Shown here: positions 21,381 to 31,265 of the stretch, piece after piece
Numbering within the stretch: position 1 is the first letter of the stretch
Layout: each line of letters begins with the position of its first letter
Assembly (NCBI RefSeq): GCF_011074885.1
Contig: NC_054685.1
Coordinates: forward strand, 124,001 to 188,000
Direction of reading: 5' to 3'
DNA: 64,000 bases
From: Brettanomyces bruxellensis
Taxonomy: Eukaryota > Ascomycota > Pichiomycetes > Pichiales > Pichiaceae
Translations under genes and position numbers: made by a program
Notes under the pieces: model-generated
What the model was told of the DNA's origin: nothing
Seen by the model: the letters and a program-made list of their open reading frames with translations, nothing else
The model's database searches: none

Positions 21381-22316
21381 TCATTGAGATGAAATGGGCA
21401 TGGTAAGACTATTGAACCTTGTCCGAAAGAACCAAACACCAAAGGCTAGTAAAAGCCAGTACATAAATTTATAAGCCATATTTTCTGTTCTGGGATTTAA
21501 GGAAGGAACCCCCATAAAGTTGCAGAATGAATGTGCTGCAATACAGCACCATATCGATTCACTGTTGAAAAACACAAGATTTGTTAAGACGCCAAAAAGC
21601 GTTGTGTATAACAGTTGAAACGTAACTGTAAAAATTATAGCAGACTTGGGATAGCCTTCTTTGCAAAGTTCGAATGCGTGATGCAAGTGTGCCGTGCCAA
21701 AAAGAAATGGTGTCCAAATAATAACATTCTCCTTCATTCCAGAATGATTTTCAAAAAAGGGCTGAAATATACCTGCGGCGATACCAGTGTAGGTGATCTC
21801 TTCTGTACCTGGAGCAACCAAATAATCTCGCATCTGAAGTTCTGTTTCAGTTGCTTTTCCCTGCACTGTATTTACGTTAGTTTTACCACTTGTGTCATCG
21901 TTTAGGTGATTAAGATTTTTAATCTCGCGTGTTTCATCCCTGCTATACCTGTGAAGTTCTTTTAACCTATTCATCTCCTGATAATCTTCAACTATTTTTT
22001 TCATAATTGGTCCGATAAATAAGCCTGCAAATAAGATTATAGTTCTCGCCACATCTACTATAGTAAGCCAATTAATTCCAAGACCAAAATAATTGAAAGC
22101 CTGGCCGATGCTCTCGCTCGATCCAATTGCATATGTCATGATAAAAGCAGCCAATATCACATTTGCTAAGGTAGAAATTAGTGCCCTATGAATACGTGAC
22201 CTTACAACTATGTGGTCATCCCTATTACCTTCTGGAGGATGAAAAAGATGGAGAACAGCAACGTAACCCAGTGTTGCCGCCAGCACATATACCAAGCTTG
22301 CTAAAATTGCACCCAT
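21381..22316 (-). CDS. RCE1: CAAX prenyl protease 2 (Rce1)
   Basis: A 311-residue ER membrane glutamate protease (ScRce1 is 315) that removes the last three residues from prenylated proteins such as Ras and a-factor. The catalytic motifs of the CPBP/ABI family are present: Glu172-Glu173 in APGTEEITYTG, His210 in FGTAHLHHAFE, and His262 with Asn266 in AAHSFCNFMG. About seven hydrophobic segments flank them. The ATG at 22314-22316 is followed directly by the first membrane helix. It converges on the ZDS gene with a 126-base gap. All expected active-site residues are present. Confidence 0.93.
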   Translation of the reverse strand: MGAILASLVYVLAATLGYVAVLHLFHPPEGNRDDHIVVRSRIHRALISTLANVILAAFIMTYAIGSSESIGQAFNYFGLGINWLTIVDVARTIILFAGLFIGPIMKKIVEDYQEMNRLKELHRYSRDETREIKNLNHLNDDTSGKTNVNTVQGKATETELQMRDYLVAPGTEEITYTGIAAGIFQPFFENHSGMKENVIIWTPFLFGTAHLHHAFELCKEGYPKSAIIFTVTFQLLYTTLFGVLTNLVFFNSESIWCCIAAHSFCNFMGVPSLNPRTENMAYKFMYWLLLAFGVWFFRTRFNSLTMPISSQ

Positions 22317-22601
22317 ATTAAGTGCTATTAGTCAAAGTAATGTAGTATACATTGCCCAATACGAAGTCTAATGTAATATTAATTGATCATGTTAGGAAAA
22401 CTTTGGATATATTTCATATCTCGTTCTTCTCTAGGACCCTTCCTAGGAATTATTCAACAAAAAATTAGAAATTTTTCAGATTAGTAGATGATGCCGTATT
22501 GGGGTATTACAATACGCAGGAAAAAAAAATTACTCAGAACAAGCGATAATATTATCATTAATAAATTTGCATTAATAAATAGAATCTAGTTGTGTATTTG
22601 A

Positions 22602-24533
22602 TCACTTCCTGGAAATTGTGCCTCTAAGATACCACAATGAAATAAGAGTCATAAATCCAAGTGCACCACAGCCCAAAGCAAACGGGGTCATCATTAATTC
22701 GGATTCTGGTTCTGGCTTTAAGCCAGGTGTTGCAGTTTTTGGATCTGCAGCTGCCTGCACTAATTGTCCCAGAAGCTCGCCTAATGATGATGACCATCCT
22801 GATGAAATATGCATCGGGGGCCCGAGGTAAAGAGACCTCGTGTATGGTTCAGGTTGCAAATCGGCCCTTTGCTGTTGACGATCAAGATCTGCTTTTAAAG
22901 CCACATATACTGCAGGAATATGATCCAGTTCGGGATATTTCGACCTTAAATCAATCAAATATTGGAATGACTCGGGATCGGATGAATCATATGCAAAACA
23001 GATCACATCGCATGATTCCAGTTTTGTTTTATTTTCTAATATGGCGCCCTCTAGTTCTCCCAGTTCTTGAATTATCAAATAGCACTGCTTGCCACCTTTA
23101 AGTTCGACATTATTGACTACCAATCTTGGCTGAATTGTCGGTGAATATGCACTGCTATATTGTCTTCCCAAGAATGATATTAGTAATGATGTTTTCCCGC
23201 ATCCTCTTGCTCCTATTATGAAACAGTTGAAGACTGTTCTGTCACCAACAGTAGAACGATATGTTTTTCCGTATCTTTTTCTGCTTTTACGCTGTTTTGT
23301 TACATGTAGTGCGGTCGTCGTTGGCTCCTCTCCATTCCGACGACCAGAACTTTCAACTCTGTCACTATATCCAAAATATCCAAGATATTCCAACGTAGTC
23401 TTATAGTCGAGAAATGTACACATGGACCATTGGGCAAGCCATCCTTGTAAAGTGATATCTCCTTGTTCGTTGCACACCACACTTTTCGGAAAATTGCATT
23501 CTTTCCATGATCTTGGAATTCCAGGTGTTGGATAGAATAATTTCGTAAGCTCTTGCTCATTAAGTCCGCCGTCGTTGTCTTTGTCAAAGAGTAAAAAAAG
23601 ATCAACAAGAAACTGATATCCTTTTGGAGAAAGCTCGACACTAGAGTTCTGACCAACCTCCATTTTTGGATGTAAACATTTATCATCAACGGAAAGAGAG
23701 TCGGTATAGTGATAAGCCCTCAATATTCCCCATATTGTTTCGTGCCGCCCTATCTCAACATATAGTTTGTTTAAAGCTAGGAAGCCTTCTTCCGTAATTC
23801 CATTCTGTCCAGCAGATCCAGGAATCGATGTATTTAAGGTTGATTTAATCAAATGTAGTTCATTAATGTCCATTGTTTTGTGAAAGCACTTCTCTTGTAA
23901 TTCAAGAAATTCTTTATCATTCAAAAATTCATCCTGGTCCTTATCGCACAAATAAAATATTCTTTTTAAGGCAGTCACCGCCAAAGTTTTTAAGTTACTG
24001 TCCTTGTAATCATATAATGGAGCAATCGGATATGTAACAGCTCGCTGACACAAGTAAAATGCTTGTATAACATTATAATTCTCTTTGGCACTGCATCTTA
24101 TGCAAGCCTCTATTTCCTTAAACTCCCGCAACAAGGGAATAAATTCTTCGTTGATAACAGTCTCTTCTTTGATGGATTTATCAATGTCAACCTTATTATT
24201 GCATAGGACTATAGGTAAGTTCACACCAAGCGATCTAAAAGTTGGTATCCAATAAAGAGATATCCTTTCATAAGTGTAATGATCGGAATAAACAAGCCAG
24301 ATCACGTCAGCTTGTCTGACCTCATACTGAAGAGTATATGTGTCCGATGATGATGTGTCCACCACTATAGTTGAGTTTGGGGAATGTGAAGAATTAGAAA
24401 AATCCCTTGGTATTATCAATTCAGGAATAACATGCTGAATGTTCGGAACGTACTTTTCTTTGACAAGTGAGGCTATCAAACTTGATTTTCCAACACCTTC
24501 ATCGCCGCAAACAATTACTCGTATACTATCCAT
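22602..24533 (-). CDS. GEM1: Mitochondrial Rho GTPase Gem1 (Miro)
   Basis: A 643-residue tail-anchored outer-mitochondrial-membrane GTPase (ScGem1 is 662). Domains in order: N-terminal GTPase with P-loop GDEGVGKSS (10-18) and NNKVD (112-116); EF-hand 1 DKDQDEFLNDKE (197-208); EF-hand 2 DKDNDGGLNEQE (317-328); C-terminal GTPase with P-loop GARGCGKTS (441-449); a C-terminal membrane anchor (about 620-638) followed by RGTISRK. Gem1 acts in mitochondrial morphology, inheritance and ER-mitochondria contacts (ERMES). Both EF loops keep acidic calcium ligands. The gene diverges from SYN8; a TATATAAA-type box lies about 130 bases upstream (near 24661-24670). Confidence 0.96.
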   Translation of the reverse strand: MDSIRVIVCGDEGVGKSSLIASLVKEKYVPNIQHVIPELIIPRDFSNSSHSPNSTIVVDTSSSDTYTLQYEVRQADVIWLVYSDHYTYERISLYWIPTFRSLGVNLPIVLCNNKVDIDKSIKEETVINEEFIPLLREFKEIEACIRCSAKENYNVIQAFYLCQRAVTYPIAPLYDYKDSNLKTLAVTALKRIFYLCDKDQDEFLNDKEFLELQEKCFHKTMDINELHLIKSTLNTSIPGSAGQNGITEEGFLALNKLYVEIGRHETIWGILRAYHYTDSLSVDDKCLHPKMEVGQNSSVELSPKGYQFLVDLFLLFDKDNDGGLNEQELTKLFYPTPGIPRSWKECNFPKSVVCNEQGDITLQGWLAQWSMCTFLDYKTTLEYLGYFGYSDRVESSGRRNGEEPTTTALHVTKQRKSRKRYGKTYRSTVGDRTVFNCFIIGARGCGKTSLLISFLGRQYSSAYSPTIQPRLVVNNVELKGGKQCYLIIQELGELEGAILENKTKLESCDVICFAYDSSDPESFQYLIDLRSKYPELDHIPAVYVALKADLDRQQQRADLQPEPYTRSLYLGPPMHISSGWSSSLGELLGQLVQAAADPKTATPGLKPEPESELMMTPFALGCGALGFMTLISLWYLRGTISRK

Positions 24534-24939
24534 TAAATTCTTCTTCTGTACAGGGTAAATAGTAATATATCTAATGTTGCTTATTCCAATATTTTCTTAA
24601 TTCTCACCTTTCTGTACCCAAAAATGTTCTATGAGCAGAAAGTTCTTATCAGTCTCCCCTATTTATATATCACATTTATTTCTAAATTAGATATCGGTTT
24701 GATGTGAAAAAATGCGGATGACTAGAGGGGCCATGCTATCTCGTGCTCGTGTTCGGTATTTTTGACGCTCAAAAATATAAATAAAAAAATACATTATGAT
24801 AAGATAGATCAAATAAGTATTCGTTTGTTTGCAAGTTTCTTTTCTTCTTTAACTTTGGTTATTTCAATACAACATGCCAATAATATTATAGAATGTTTGA
24901 AAATTAGACAGTTTAATATTTTAAATAAGTTCAAAAAAG
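24534..24939. other. Divergent promoter region GEM1-SYN8
   Basis: 406 bases between divergent starts. TATA-like sequence (tttatatatca on the plus strand, about 24661-24671) serves GEM1. No other ORF of interest was found; a 63-codon frame at 24762-24953 overlaps the SYN8 start and is probably spurious. Confidence 0.5.
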
Positions 24940-25953
24940 ATGGCGTTACATAACCAATTGTTAAAATTAACTTCCCTCTTACAAGAACTGGAATCAAGCA
25001 TAGATGAGTACAACACTTTAAAGGAAATATCTGATGATCCTGTTACAGTTGATTCGGACAGTGATATTTCTCACACTTTTGAGCAATTTCTGGCGCTTTT
25101 TTCCAACATATCATCGAACTTACAAGACCGTTTGAAGGGTCCAATTTCAGCGAGAAGAGCGAATCAACAGCTGGCATCTGATGAACCTCTTGACGAATTT
25201 ACTGAATTGAAAAAGATAATAAATACTATGAAGCATCTTATAGAGAAAGTTCCTGAATTTTCTAAAATTAGTTCCAGCTTAGATATGGTGGAAATAGACA
25301 ACTTAAGTGAGAATAGAAAAGCTAAACTTCAAAATATGATGACCACTACTCGGGATCATATGCAAGATTATTCAGTTCCATCTACATCGGATTCTTCCTC
25401 CTCGCAGAATTCGCAGAGCTATTCGCTGCTTCAAAAAGGCTCCAGGACGAAATCCTTACACAAGAAGTCTGTAAGATTCAAGGATCATTTAATAGACGGT
25501 GTTTCTGATAAGCCTTTAGATACAAATTTGAGGCCTTATCGTGATCATGTTGAAAAGTACGGTCAAGTAGGAAAAAATTGCAAAGCAGATAGCGACAATT
25601 TAAGATATCATGATGAACCGATTGTTGATGATGATAACAGCATGAGCATGTCCGATAGAGATGTTTTTATAGCGAATCAACAACAAATGCTTGAGCAAAA
25701 TCGTTCTTTAGATCACTTATCCGATTCGGTACAACGGCAACATGAGATGTCTTTACAAATAAATGATGAAGTAAGTGATCATATGGTACTTTTAGATGAT
25801 CTTGAAAATGGCATAGATAGGACTAATGCCCGTTTGATGAGAGGTACAAGAAACATCAAAAAATTCCGGGAGGCTTTACGAGAGAGAGGTGATTGGTGCA
25901 CGATTCTCATTTTAGTGATAGTTCTTCTTTTTTTATTAATAGTTTTGAAATAG
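24940..25953 (+). CDS. SYN8: Endosomal Qc-SNARE, syntaxin 8-like (Syn8)
   Basis: A 337-residue tail-anchored SNARE. The C-terminal order is typical: a SNARE coiled coil (about 253-309, with DHLSDSVQRQHEMSLQINDE and LLDDLENGIDRTNARL), a short Arg-rich linker and one membrane anchor (about 319-337) at the very C-terminus. The N-terminal half is helical with a Ser-rich linker. Syn8 works in endosomal fusion with Pep12, Vti1 and Ykt6. It is longer than ScSyn8 (255 aa). Aligning the heptads against ExxxQxxLLDDL places His281 at the ionic zero layer where Gln is usual. Tlg1 is the main alternative identity; the C-terminal pattern fits Syn8 better. Confidence 0.8.
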   Translation: MALHNQLLKLTSLLQELESSIDEYNTLKEISDDPVTVDSDSDISHTFEQFLALFSNISSNLQDRLKGPISARRANQQLASDEPLDEFTELKKIINTMKHLIEKVPEFSKISSSLDMVEIDNLSENRKAKLQNMMTTTRDHMQDYSVPSTSDSSSSQNSQSYSLLQKGSRTKSLHKKSVRFKDHLIDGVSDKPLDTNLRPYRDHVEKYGQVGKNCKADSDNLRYHDEPIVDDDNSMSMSDRDVFIANQQQMLEQNRSLDHLSDSVQRQHEMSLQINDEVSDHMVLLDDLENGIDRTNARLMRGTRNIKKFREALRERGDWCTILILVIVLLFLLIVLK

Positions 25954-26223
25954 ATCTGCAAAAAGATGTGTGCTTGTCTTTAAGGTTCATCGTCTGCTTT
26001 TATAGTTGATTATTGTGTGGGCGATGAAATAATTTGAAGTCTTCGTTACTAGTATCTGTCTGCCGACTTAAGTGGTGTAAAGTTTTTTTGTTTTTGCACC
26101 CTCTCTGTTCCACCAACGGTAGACACTTACTGCTTATTAGTTTCATCCAGATTGAAAACAAAGCGTTTTTAATGTTAACCAAAAGGCTCATTACAGAAGT
26201 CATTATTTATTTAACTCAATCAT

Positions 26224-27870
26224 ATGTACTGTATTACAATTGAAAGAAGATTGCTTTGCAAACTAACGAGTAGTAGAGTTCGGGCGACACATCATTATTC
26301 CAAGTTTTCGTTGAGAGAAAGAGAGAAAGAACACGTTAGTCATGATCTTTTATCACAACCCACAAACCCCGTAAGATCAAGATTTGCACCTTCGCCTACA
26401 GGATTTTTACATCTTGGTTCTTTGAGAACAGCTTTATATAATTATTTAATTGCTCGTTCTACACACGGGCAATTCATTCTTCGGTTAGAGGATACCGATC
26501 AGAAAAGATTGGTTGAAGGCGCCGAGGAAAACATCTACCATACTCTCGAATGGTTAGGGTTGTCGGTTGATGAAGGTCCTCAAAATTGTGGTACATATGC
26601 ACCCTATAAGCAGAGCGAAAGAACGGCAATTTATTCAAAGTACATTAAAAAGCTTTTGGATAAAGGACTCGCTTACAGATGCTTTTGTACCAAAGACCGT
26701 TTGACGCAGTTGAGAGATTCCGCGAGACTTCTTAAGCCGCCCACTACTGCGTCCTATGATAGATATTGCTTGAAGCATTATTCAAAAGAAGAGTCTGATG
26801 AAAAGGCATCTGCTGGAGAACATTTTACCGTGAGATTTGTTTCCCCTCATAAATATCCGACATTTCTTGATCTGCTCCATGGTAAGATAGATCAACAAAT
26901 TCAGATAAATCCATTGGATGTTCGATATGAGGATCCGGTGTTATTAAAAAGTGATGGTTTGCCAACATATCATTTTGCGAATGTAATTGATGATCATTTG
27001 ATGAAGATTACGCACGTTATACGTGGTGAAGAATGGCTAGCCTCGACCCCTAAGCATGTTGCATTGTATGATGCCTTTGGATGGAATCCTCCAAAGTTTA
27101 TCCATATTCCGTTGTTAACAACTGTTGATAACAGAAAACTCTCCAAACGCTCTGGAGATATTGATATCATGTCTTTAAAATCTAAGGGCTTTCTACCTGA
27201 AGCTTTGATTAATTTTAGTGTTCTTTTTGGTTGGTCACCGAGAAGAGAGTATGGAAAGAAGTCGAGTGAAATTTACAGCTTAAAAGAATTGGAAAAAATA
27301 TTTACTCTTGAAGGATTGACTAAGGGGAATGCGAAGGTTGATTTCAAAAAACTTGATTTCTTCAATAAGCATTATCTTGGAGTAAAGTTAAGTGATCGTA
27401 CTTCTGATTTTTATAACAACAATCTTGATGATATTTATCGAAAATTGAAGACGACGCTTAAAATGGACAGTTTAGATTATCATCTTGTCGATCGTGTTCT
27501 CCAGTCAGTTGGTACAGCTTTAAGCAATATTAATGAGTTGAACACGGAGAAGTACTGGTACTTTTTTGTGAGACCAGAATATACACTAGTCACGTTGTTG
27601 CAGCATACAATTCAAGATAAAGATACGGTTAAAGTAATTGTGAATGAGCTCAATGAGAGGGCAGCTGGTTTAATTCCTGAGAAGCTGAGCGATACAATTA
27701 AAGCAATTGCGAAATCGCATTCAGGCCTGAAAAGAAAAACTGTCTATCAAACTCTTAGATATGCTCTAAGTGGCCCACAATCAGGTATCAGTATGCACAC
27801 TATTATCGATATTCTTGGACTATATGAAGTCAAACAGAGATTACAAAATTTGGCAGATTTTGTTAGTTGA
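26224..27870 (+). CDS. MSE1: Mitochondrial glutamyl-tRNA synthetase
   Basis: A 548-residue class I aminoacyl-tRNA synthetase of bacterial GluRS type (ScMse1 is 536). The HIGH-type motif is RFAPSPTGFLHLGSLRTAL (53-71) and the KMSKS-type motif is KLSKR (305-309). The stretch IRGEEWLASTPKHVALYDAF is also typical. About 45 N-terminal residues rich in Arg, Ser and Thr and poor in acidic residues precede the catalytic core and fit a mitochondrial presequence. It charges mitochondrial tRNA-Glu, and in yeast mitochondria also tRNA-Gln before transamidation. The ATG at 26224 is the first in frame. Follows SYN8 in tandem with a 270-base gap. Confidence 0.95.
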   Translation: MYCITIERRLLCKLTSSRVRATHHYSKFSLREREKEHVSHDLLSQPTNPVRSRFAPSPTGFLHLGSLRTALYNYLIARSTHGQFILRLEDTDQKRLVEGAEENIYHTLEWLGLSVDEGPQNCGTYAPYKQSERTAIYSKYIKKLLDKGLAYRCFCTKDRLTQLRDSARLLKPPTTASYDRYCLKHYSKEESDEKASAGEHFTVRFVSPHKYPTFLDLLHGKIDQQIQINPLDVRYEDPVLLKSDGLPTYHFANVIDDHLMKITHVIRGEEWLASTPKHVALYDAFGWNPPKFIHIPLLTTVDNRKLSKRSGDIDIMSLKSKGFLPEALINFSVLFGWSPRREYGKKSSEIYSLKELEKIFTLEGLTKGNAKVDFKKLDFFNKHYLGVKLSDRTSDFYNNNLDDIYRKLKTTLKMDSLDYHLVDRVLQSVGTALSNINELNTEKYWYFFVRPEYTLVTLLQHTIQDKDTVKVIVNELNERAAGLIPEKLSDTIKAIAKSHSGLKRKTVYQTLRYALSGPQSGISMHTIIDILGLYEVKQRLQNLADFVS

Positions 27871-28038
27871 GCGTAGATGCCCCAAAGTGTGATTGATCAC
27901 TTGTGAAGTGTATGTGACCAAGCCCTCCCTGTACATATATAGAATTAAGAATAAAGTGTAAATTATTACAGAATATTCTATCACTATCCGTTTTTCATCA
28001 TATCGTACACATTTTTTATTGATATTTAAGAATTTTAA

Positions 28039-28809
28039 TCAGTCCTGAGCATCACATAAGCGTTTTAAATAGTCGGGATCATTTGTCATCCTACTCTTAA
28101 ATTTGTTCCACCAATCATTAAATTTATCCATCGAAACTTTGTTGTTTACATCCGCAAACGATGAAAGAAAATTGAAGGCATTGGCAATAATTTTATTGGA
28201 AAAATCAAGCACCTGTGACTGTGTTAGATCATTTGATAATGCGAGTGCCGAGCCGGAACCTGATTTTATTCCTGGTTTATTCGAAACGACCATAGATGAC
28301 GAATTGCCTGTAGATTGAGTTTTCTGTTGCTCAAGCAATGATGATGCCGATTCTGTAGGCTCCACCGAAATTCCAATTGTTATCGAAGCTGTTGACTGTT
28401 GTTGATCAGTCAATCCTGATTGGTTGCCTGGTACGTCCATCCCTAAATCCATATCAATATCACCTTCTGACGGAAATTGAGCCCGTCGAGTCCGATATTT
28501 CTCAGCAATATTGCCCGGATTGACTTTAAATATTGCGCTTTGCTTTTTGAAGTTTAATCCACCGAGGAGTTTAAATTCTGTACTTACTGTAGGATGACGA
28601 TCCGGGTCCGTAGATCCCGTTGAAAATACCTGGAATTGATAGTATATTAATGCAGTAAATGCTGGATCAAATGGAACATTAGGCAAAACAAAGAGAGATA
28701 AATAGTATCTGTCTTTGACGGATAGGTCGTCGTATGTTAACGTGAACTTTGTGCTCTCGATTTGTTGCGCGATCTTCAGTGGTCGTCCTCCTAGAGTTGA
28801 TGCAAACAT
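28039..28809 (-). CDS. OPI10: Hikeshi/Opi10 family protein
   Basis: A 256-residue protein (ScOpi10 is 246). The N-terminal Hikeshi domain has FASTLGGRPLKIAQQIESTK, a hydrophobic core ending LFVLPNVPFDPAF, and LGGLNFKKQSAIFKV. The C-terminal helical region (IANAFNFLSSFAD and WWNKFKSRMTNDPDYLKRL) matches the conserved family tail. Human Hikeshi carries Hsp70 into the nucleus during heat stress; yeast Opi10 was found through inositol-excretion phenotypes. A low-complexity linker (about 110-190) joins the domains. I start at the ATG at 28807-28809; the frame extends five codons upstream only to a GTG. It converges on MSE1. Confidence 0.88.
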   Translation of the reverse strand: MFASTLGGRPLKIAQQIESTKFTLTYDDLSVKDRYYLSLFVLPNVPFDPAFTALIYYQFQVFSTGSTDPDRHPTVSTEFKLLGGLNFKKQSAIFKVNPGNIAEKYRTRRAQFPSEGDIDMDLGMDVPGNQSGLTDQQQSTASITIGISVEPTESASSLLEQQKTQSTGNSSSMVVSNKPGIKSGSGSALALSNDLTQSQVLDFSNKIIANAFNFLSSFADVNNKVSMDKFNDWWNKFKSRMTNDPDYLKRLCDAQD

Positions 28810-29181
28810 TTGTCTTCTGCTCACTTCTTAAAGTAAAAGCCCTTACTACCATACAATAAAATTAATTTTATCAAAATGAATATTGACCTTGTTTCAATTG
28901 ATGATAAAAAATTATCCAAGGTCGGTGACACAAATATATGTATTGGTAAATGCTGAAACACGATTATTGGCTGGTCCTTCCAATATTGTAATATAAATTT
29001 CGGAAGCATCTAGAGAGTTCTGGTTCACAAGTATTGTGGTGTATGGTTGAACGCAATTTTATTTTTCGTTTCACTAAATTTTCCTCTTTCAACGTTAGAT
29101 CTACCTCTCAGGTGTCTGTGTTCTTAGTTTTCAGTCCAACTTCAATATCATTGGAAACTTCCATATGTACTATTGTAACGC
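28810..29181. other. Divergent intergenic region OPI10
   Basis: 372 bases between OPI10 (minus) and the unidentified gene at 29182 (plus). No ORF or RNA gene is supported; short frames here overlap the 5' ends of both genes. Confidence 0.5.
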
Positions 29182-31098
29182 ATGTTTACACGATGGCAGC
29201 CGTTAGGGCATATTTTTTCTGACCTGCGAGTATCATGTGCTCGATTAGTTGTTGGTTCACACCGAAGGGAGCACCACTTAAGCAAAGGGCAGTTCGAATT
29301 TCTTCGATCTAGAGCTGATATGAATGTTATCTACTTAAGGGAGACAAATAAATTATATAAGGGGCAATTAATGTTTATGCAGGAACGAAATCATACGAAT
29401 TTGTCTGCTTATAATACTTCCCAGTTTACATCAGATATCCCTTCGGAGGCGATTATGGGATGGTATGGCATCCTTACAAGGCAGTTGAACAATGATGAAA
29501 TAAAAGAAGAAATTGAAATATTTAAGAATCATGTTATATCAGACCTATCACGTCCGGATCTTTACGGTCGCTTCAAAGTGTGCTTCTTCAGAAAAATGAT
29601 CGCGTTTGGTCAAATAAACTTTTCACTTTCCCCCGAATGCTTCGGAGTCGATAAAACATCTTTTAAAAACAAATCGCCGAATATTAAGCAGCTTTCAAGA
29701 GTGAAGAAGATGGTCGATTTTGTATCAAGCAGATTTAATCCGTCAAGAGATAATTTGGCCATCATTAGTAAGCGTCTTAAAGCGGAGAGGTTTCCCGCGG
29801 ATCTTTTTCTTCATCATCAATTTATGGTGAACCTCAATAGGCGTGATATGGGTAGACTTCTAGAAGTATACTTCAATTTTCCGAGGCCCAGAGCTTACCA
29901 TTTGACATCTTTGGAGTTTGAGAAGTTTATGGGTTTGGTTTTACGTTACAAAGTTGGTGATACAGATCATTTAATACACACCGAAGCACTGATCGCATTT
30001 TTTGACAGTTTACTTGATGATAATATACCCCTTACAAAGTTTGAATTGACAAAGTACATATTTTTTGTGCTGAAAAACTTACTTAATGTTCAAAAGGTTA
30101 GCAATACAGAATGTTTCAATAAAATAATGGCTCTACAAGGACGAATTACATTCTCTCAATCAATTTGGAATCTCCTTTTATGTCAGTTTTGGGATAAGAA
30201 GGATATAATTCTTCAGGAAATGTCTCATAAAGTAATTCTTAATAGTGACTTAATTCGAACAATATGTTGTCGATGTACCTCGAAGAATGAGTTAATCAAC
30301 ATCATAGAAATTATAAAGTTGAAGCACATGCACCTTGATCCAGAACTGTTTGAATTGATCATTCAAAGATTGTTATTCTTCAAAGAGTTTGGTTATGCCA
30401 CAATTTTGGTAAAAGCTGTGCTTGAATCATTTAAACGTTTGCGCCAGACTAACAACTTTGAAAGAGGAACGGTTATTCACCGCACAAAAATTTTGAGACT
30501 AATTGATAGCAGATATGAGGAATTGAATAGTGTGCTTTTATATGAAGCCCGTCAACAAGTACTGAATGAGTCACAGCATTCCGATTCACAATTGTTATAT
30601 TATACGTTCAAACCTTCACCTATGCTAATGTATTATTTTTTGGACTGTCTAACCTTAACAAGCGACACACAAAAAGTTGCTGCATATTCCGTGCTAAAAA
30701 TTATGAATGCCTACAAAATACCATTGTTGAATTCTCAAAGCTTACGCATGCTAAGCGATTTGTATTTACATCCAGTGGATTCCATAGAGTGTATGGAGAC
30801 TGACATGAATTTGGTTAAGACAATAGTGAATCTTGCTTATAACTCGGCTCATTATAATCAATACTTCCATAACTGTGTGGGAGATTCCAGATATGACAAA
30901 AAGTATTTGAGTGGATTTCTTCACAAAAACATTAATTCTAGTGCAGCACAAGAAACAAGGGCTATATTCGAACTCGCTTTTAATATTTATAAGCAATGGT
31001 CACTTAATGACCAATCCTCAACCTTGAAGGACAAGCGAGCTGAGATTAAAAAGTCTATGCTACAAATTTACAAAGAACTAGTTGCAATCAGCGCATGA
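29182..31098 (+). CDS. Unidentified, probably mitochondrial helical protein
   Basis: An intact 638-residue frame. The N-terminus is Arg-rich and lacks Asp/Glu for most of its first 30 residues except one Asp, compatible with a mitochondrial presequence. The body is predicted to be almost all helical, with paired amphipathic segments reminiscent of PPR or other helical-repeat RNA-binding proteins (for example around GRLLEVYFNFPRPRAYHLTS and LELIIQRLLFFKEFGY-like stretches). No catalytic motif or membrane segment is seen. Fast-evolving yeast mitochondrial expression factors of the AEP, ATP22 or CBP type look like this, but I cannot assign it to one. That it is a gene is clear from length; function is inference. 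Confidence 0.8.
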   Translation: MFTRWQPLGHIFSDLRVSCARLVVGSHRREHHLSKGQFEFLRSRADMNVIYLRETNKLYKGQLMFMQERNHTNLSAYNTSQFTSDIPSEAIMGWYGILTRQLNNDEIKEEIEIFKNHVISDLSRPDLYGRFKVCFFRKMIAFGQINFSLSPECFGVDKTSFKNKSPNIKQLSRVKKMVDFVSSRFNPSRDNLAIISKRLKAERFPADLFLHHQFMVNLNRRDMGRLLEVYFNFPRPRAYHLTSLEFEKFMGLVLRYKVGDTDHLIHTEALIAFFDSLLDDNIPLTKFELTKYIFFVLKNLLNVQKVSNTECFNKIMALQGRITFSQSIWNLLLCQFWDKKDIILQEMSHKVILNSDLIRTICCRCTSKNELINIIEIIKLKHMHLDPELFELIIQRLLFFKEFGYATILVKAVLESFKRLRQTNNFERGTVIHRTKILRLIDSRYEELNSVLLYEARQQVLNESQHSDSQLLYYTFKPSPMLMYYFLDCLTLTSDTQKVAAYSVLKIMNAYKIPLLNSQSLRMLSDLYLHPVDSIECMETDMNLVKTIVNLAYNSAHYNQYFHNCVGDSRYDKKYLSGFLHKNINSSAAQETRAIFELAFNIYKQWSLNDQSSTLKDKRAEIKKSMLQIYKELVAISA

Positions 31099-31265
31099 TT
31101 GCCATCAGTATTCGCGTACAACACCTGATATATTGGCGGTTCTTCTATATAAAAAAAACTTGTAAATATATTACCGTATGGGATTACAACAAATTACTCT
31201 GCCATAATGAAAGTGCAATAATAAGCTGTTCTTCCTTAAAACTATGTACACAGACACTCATTAAT

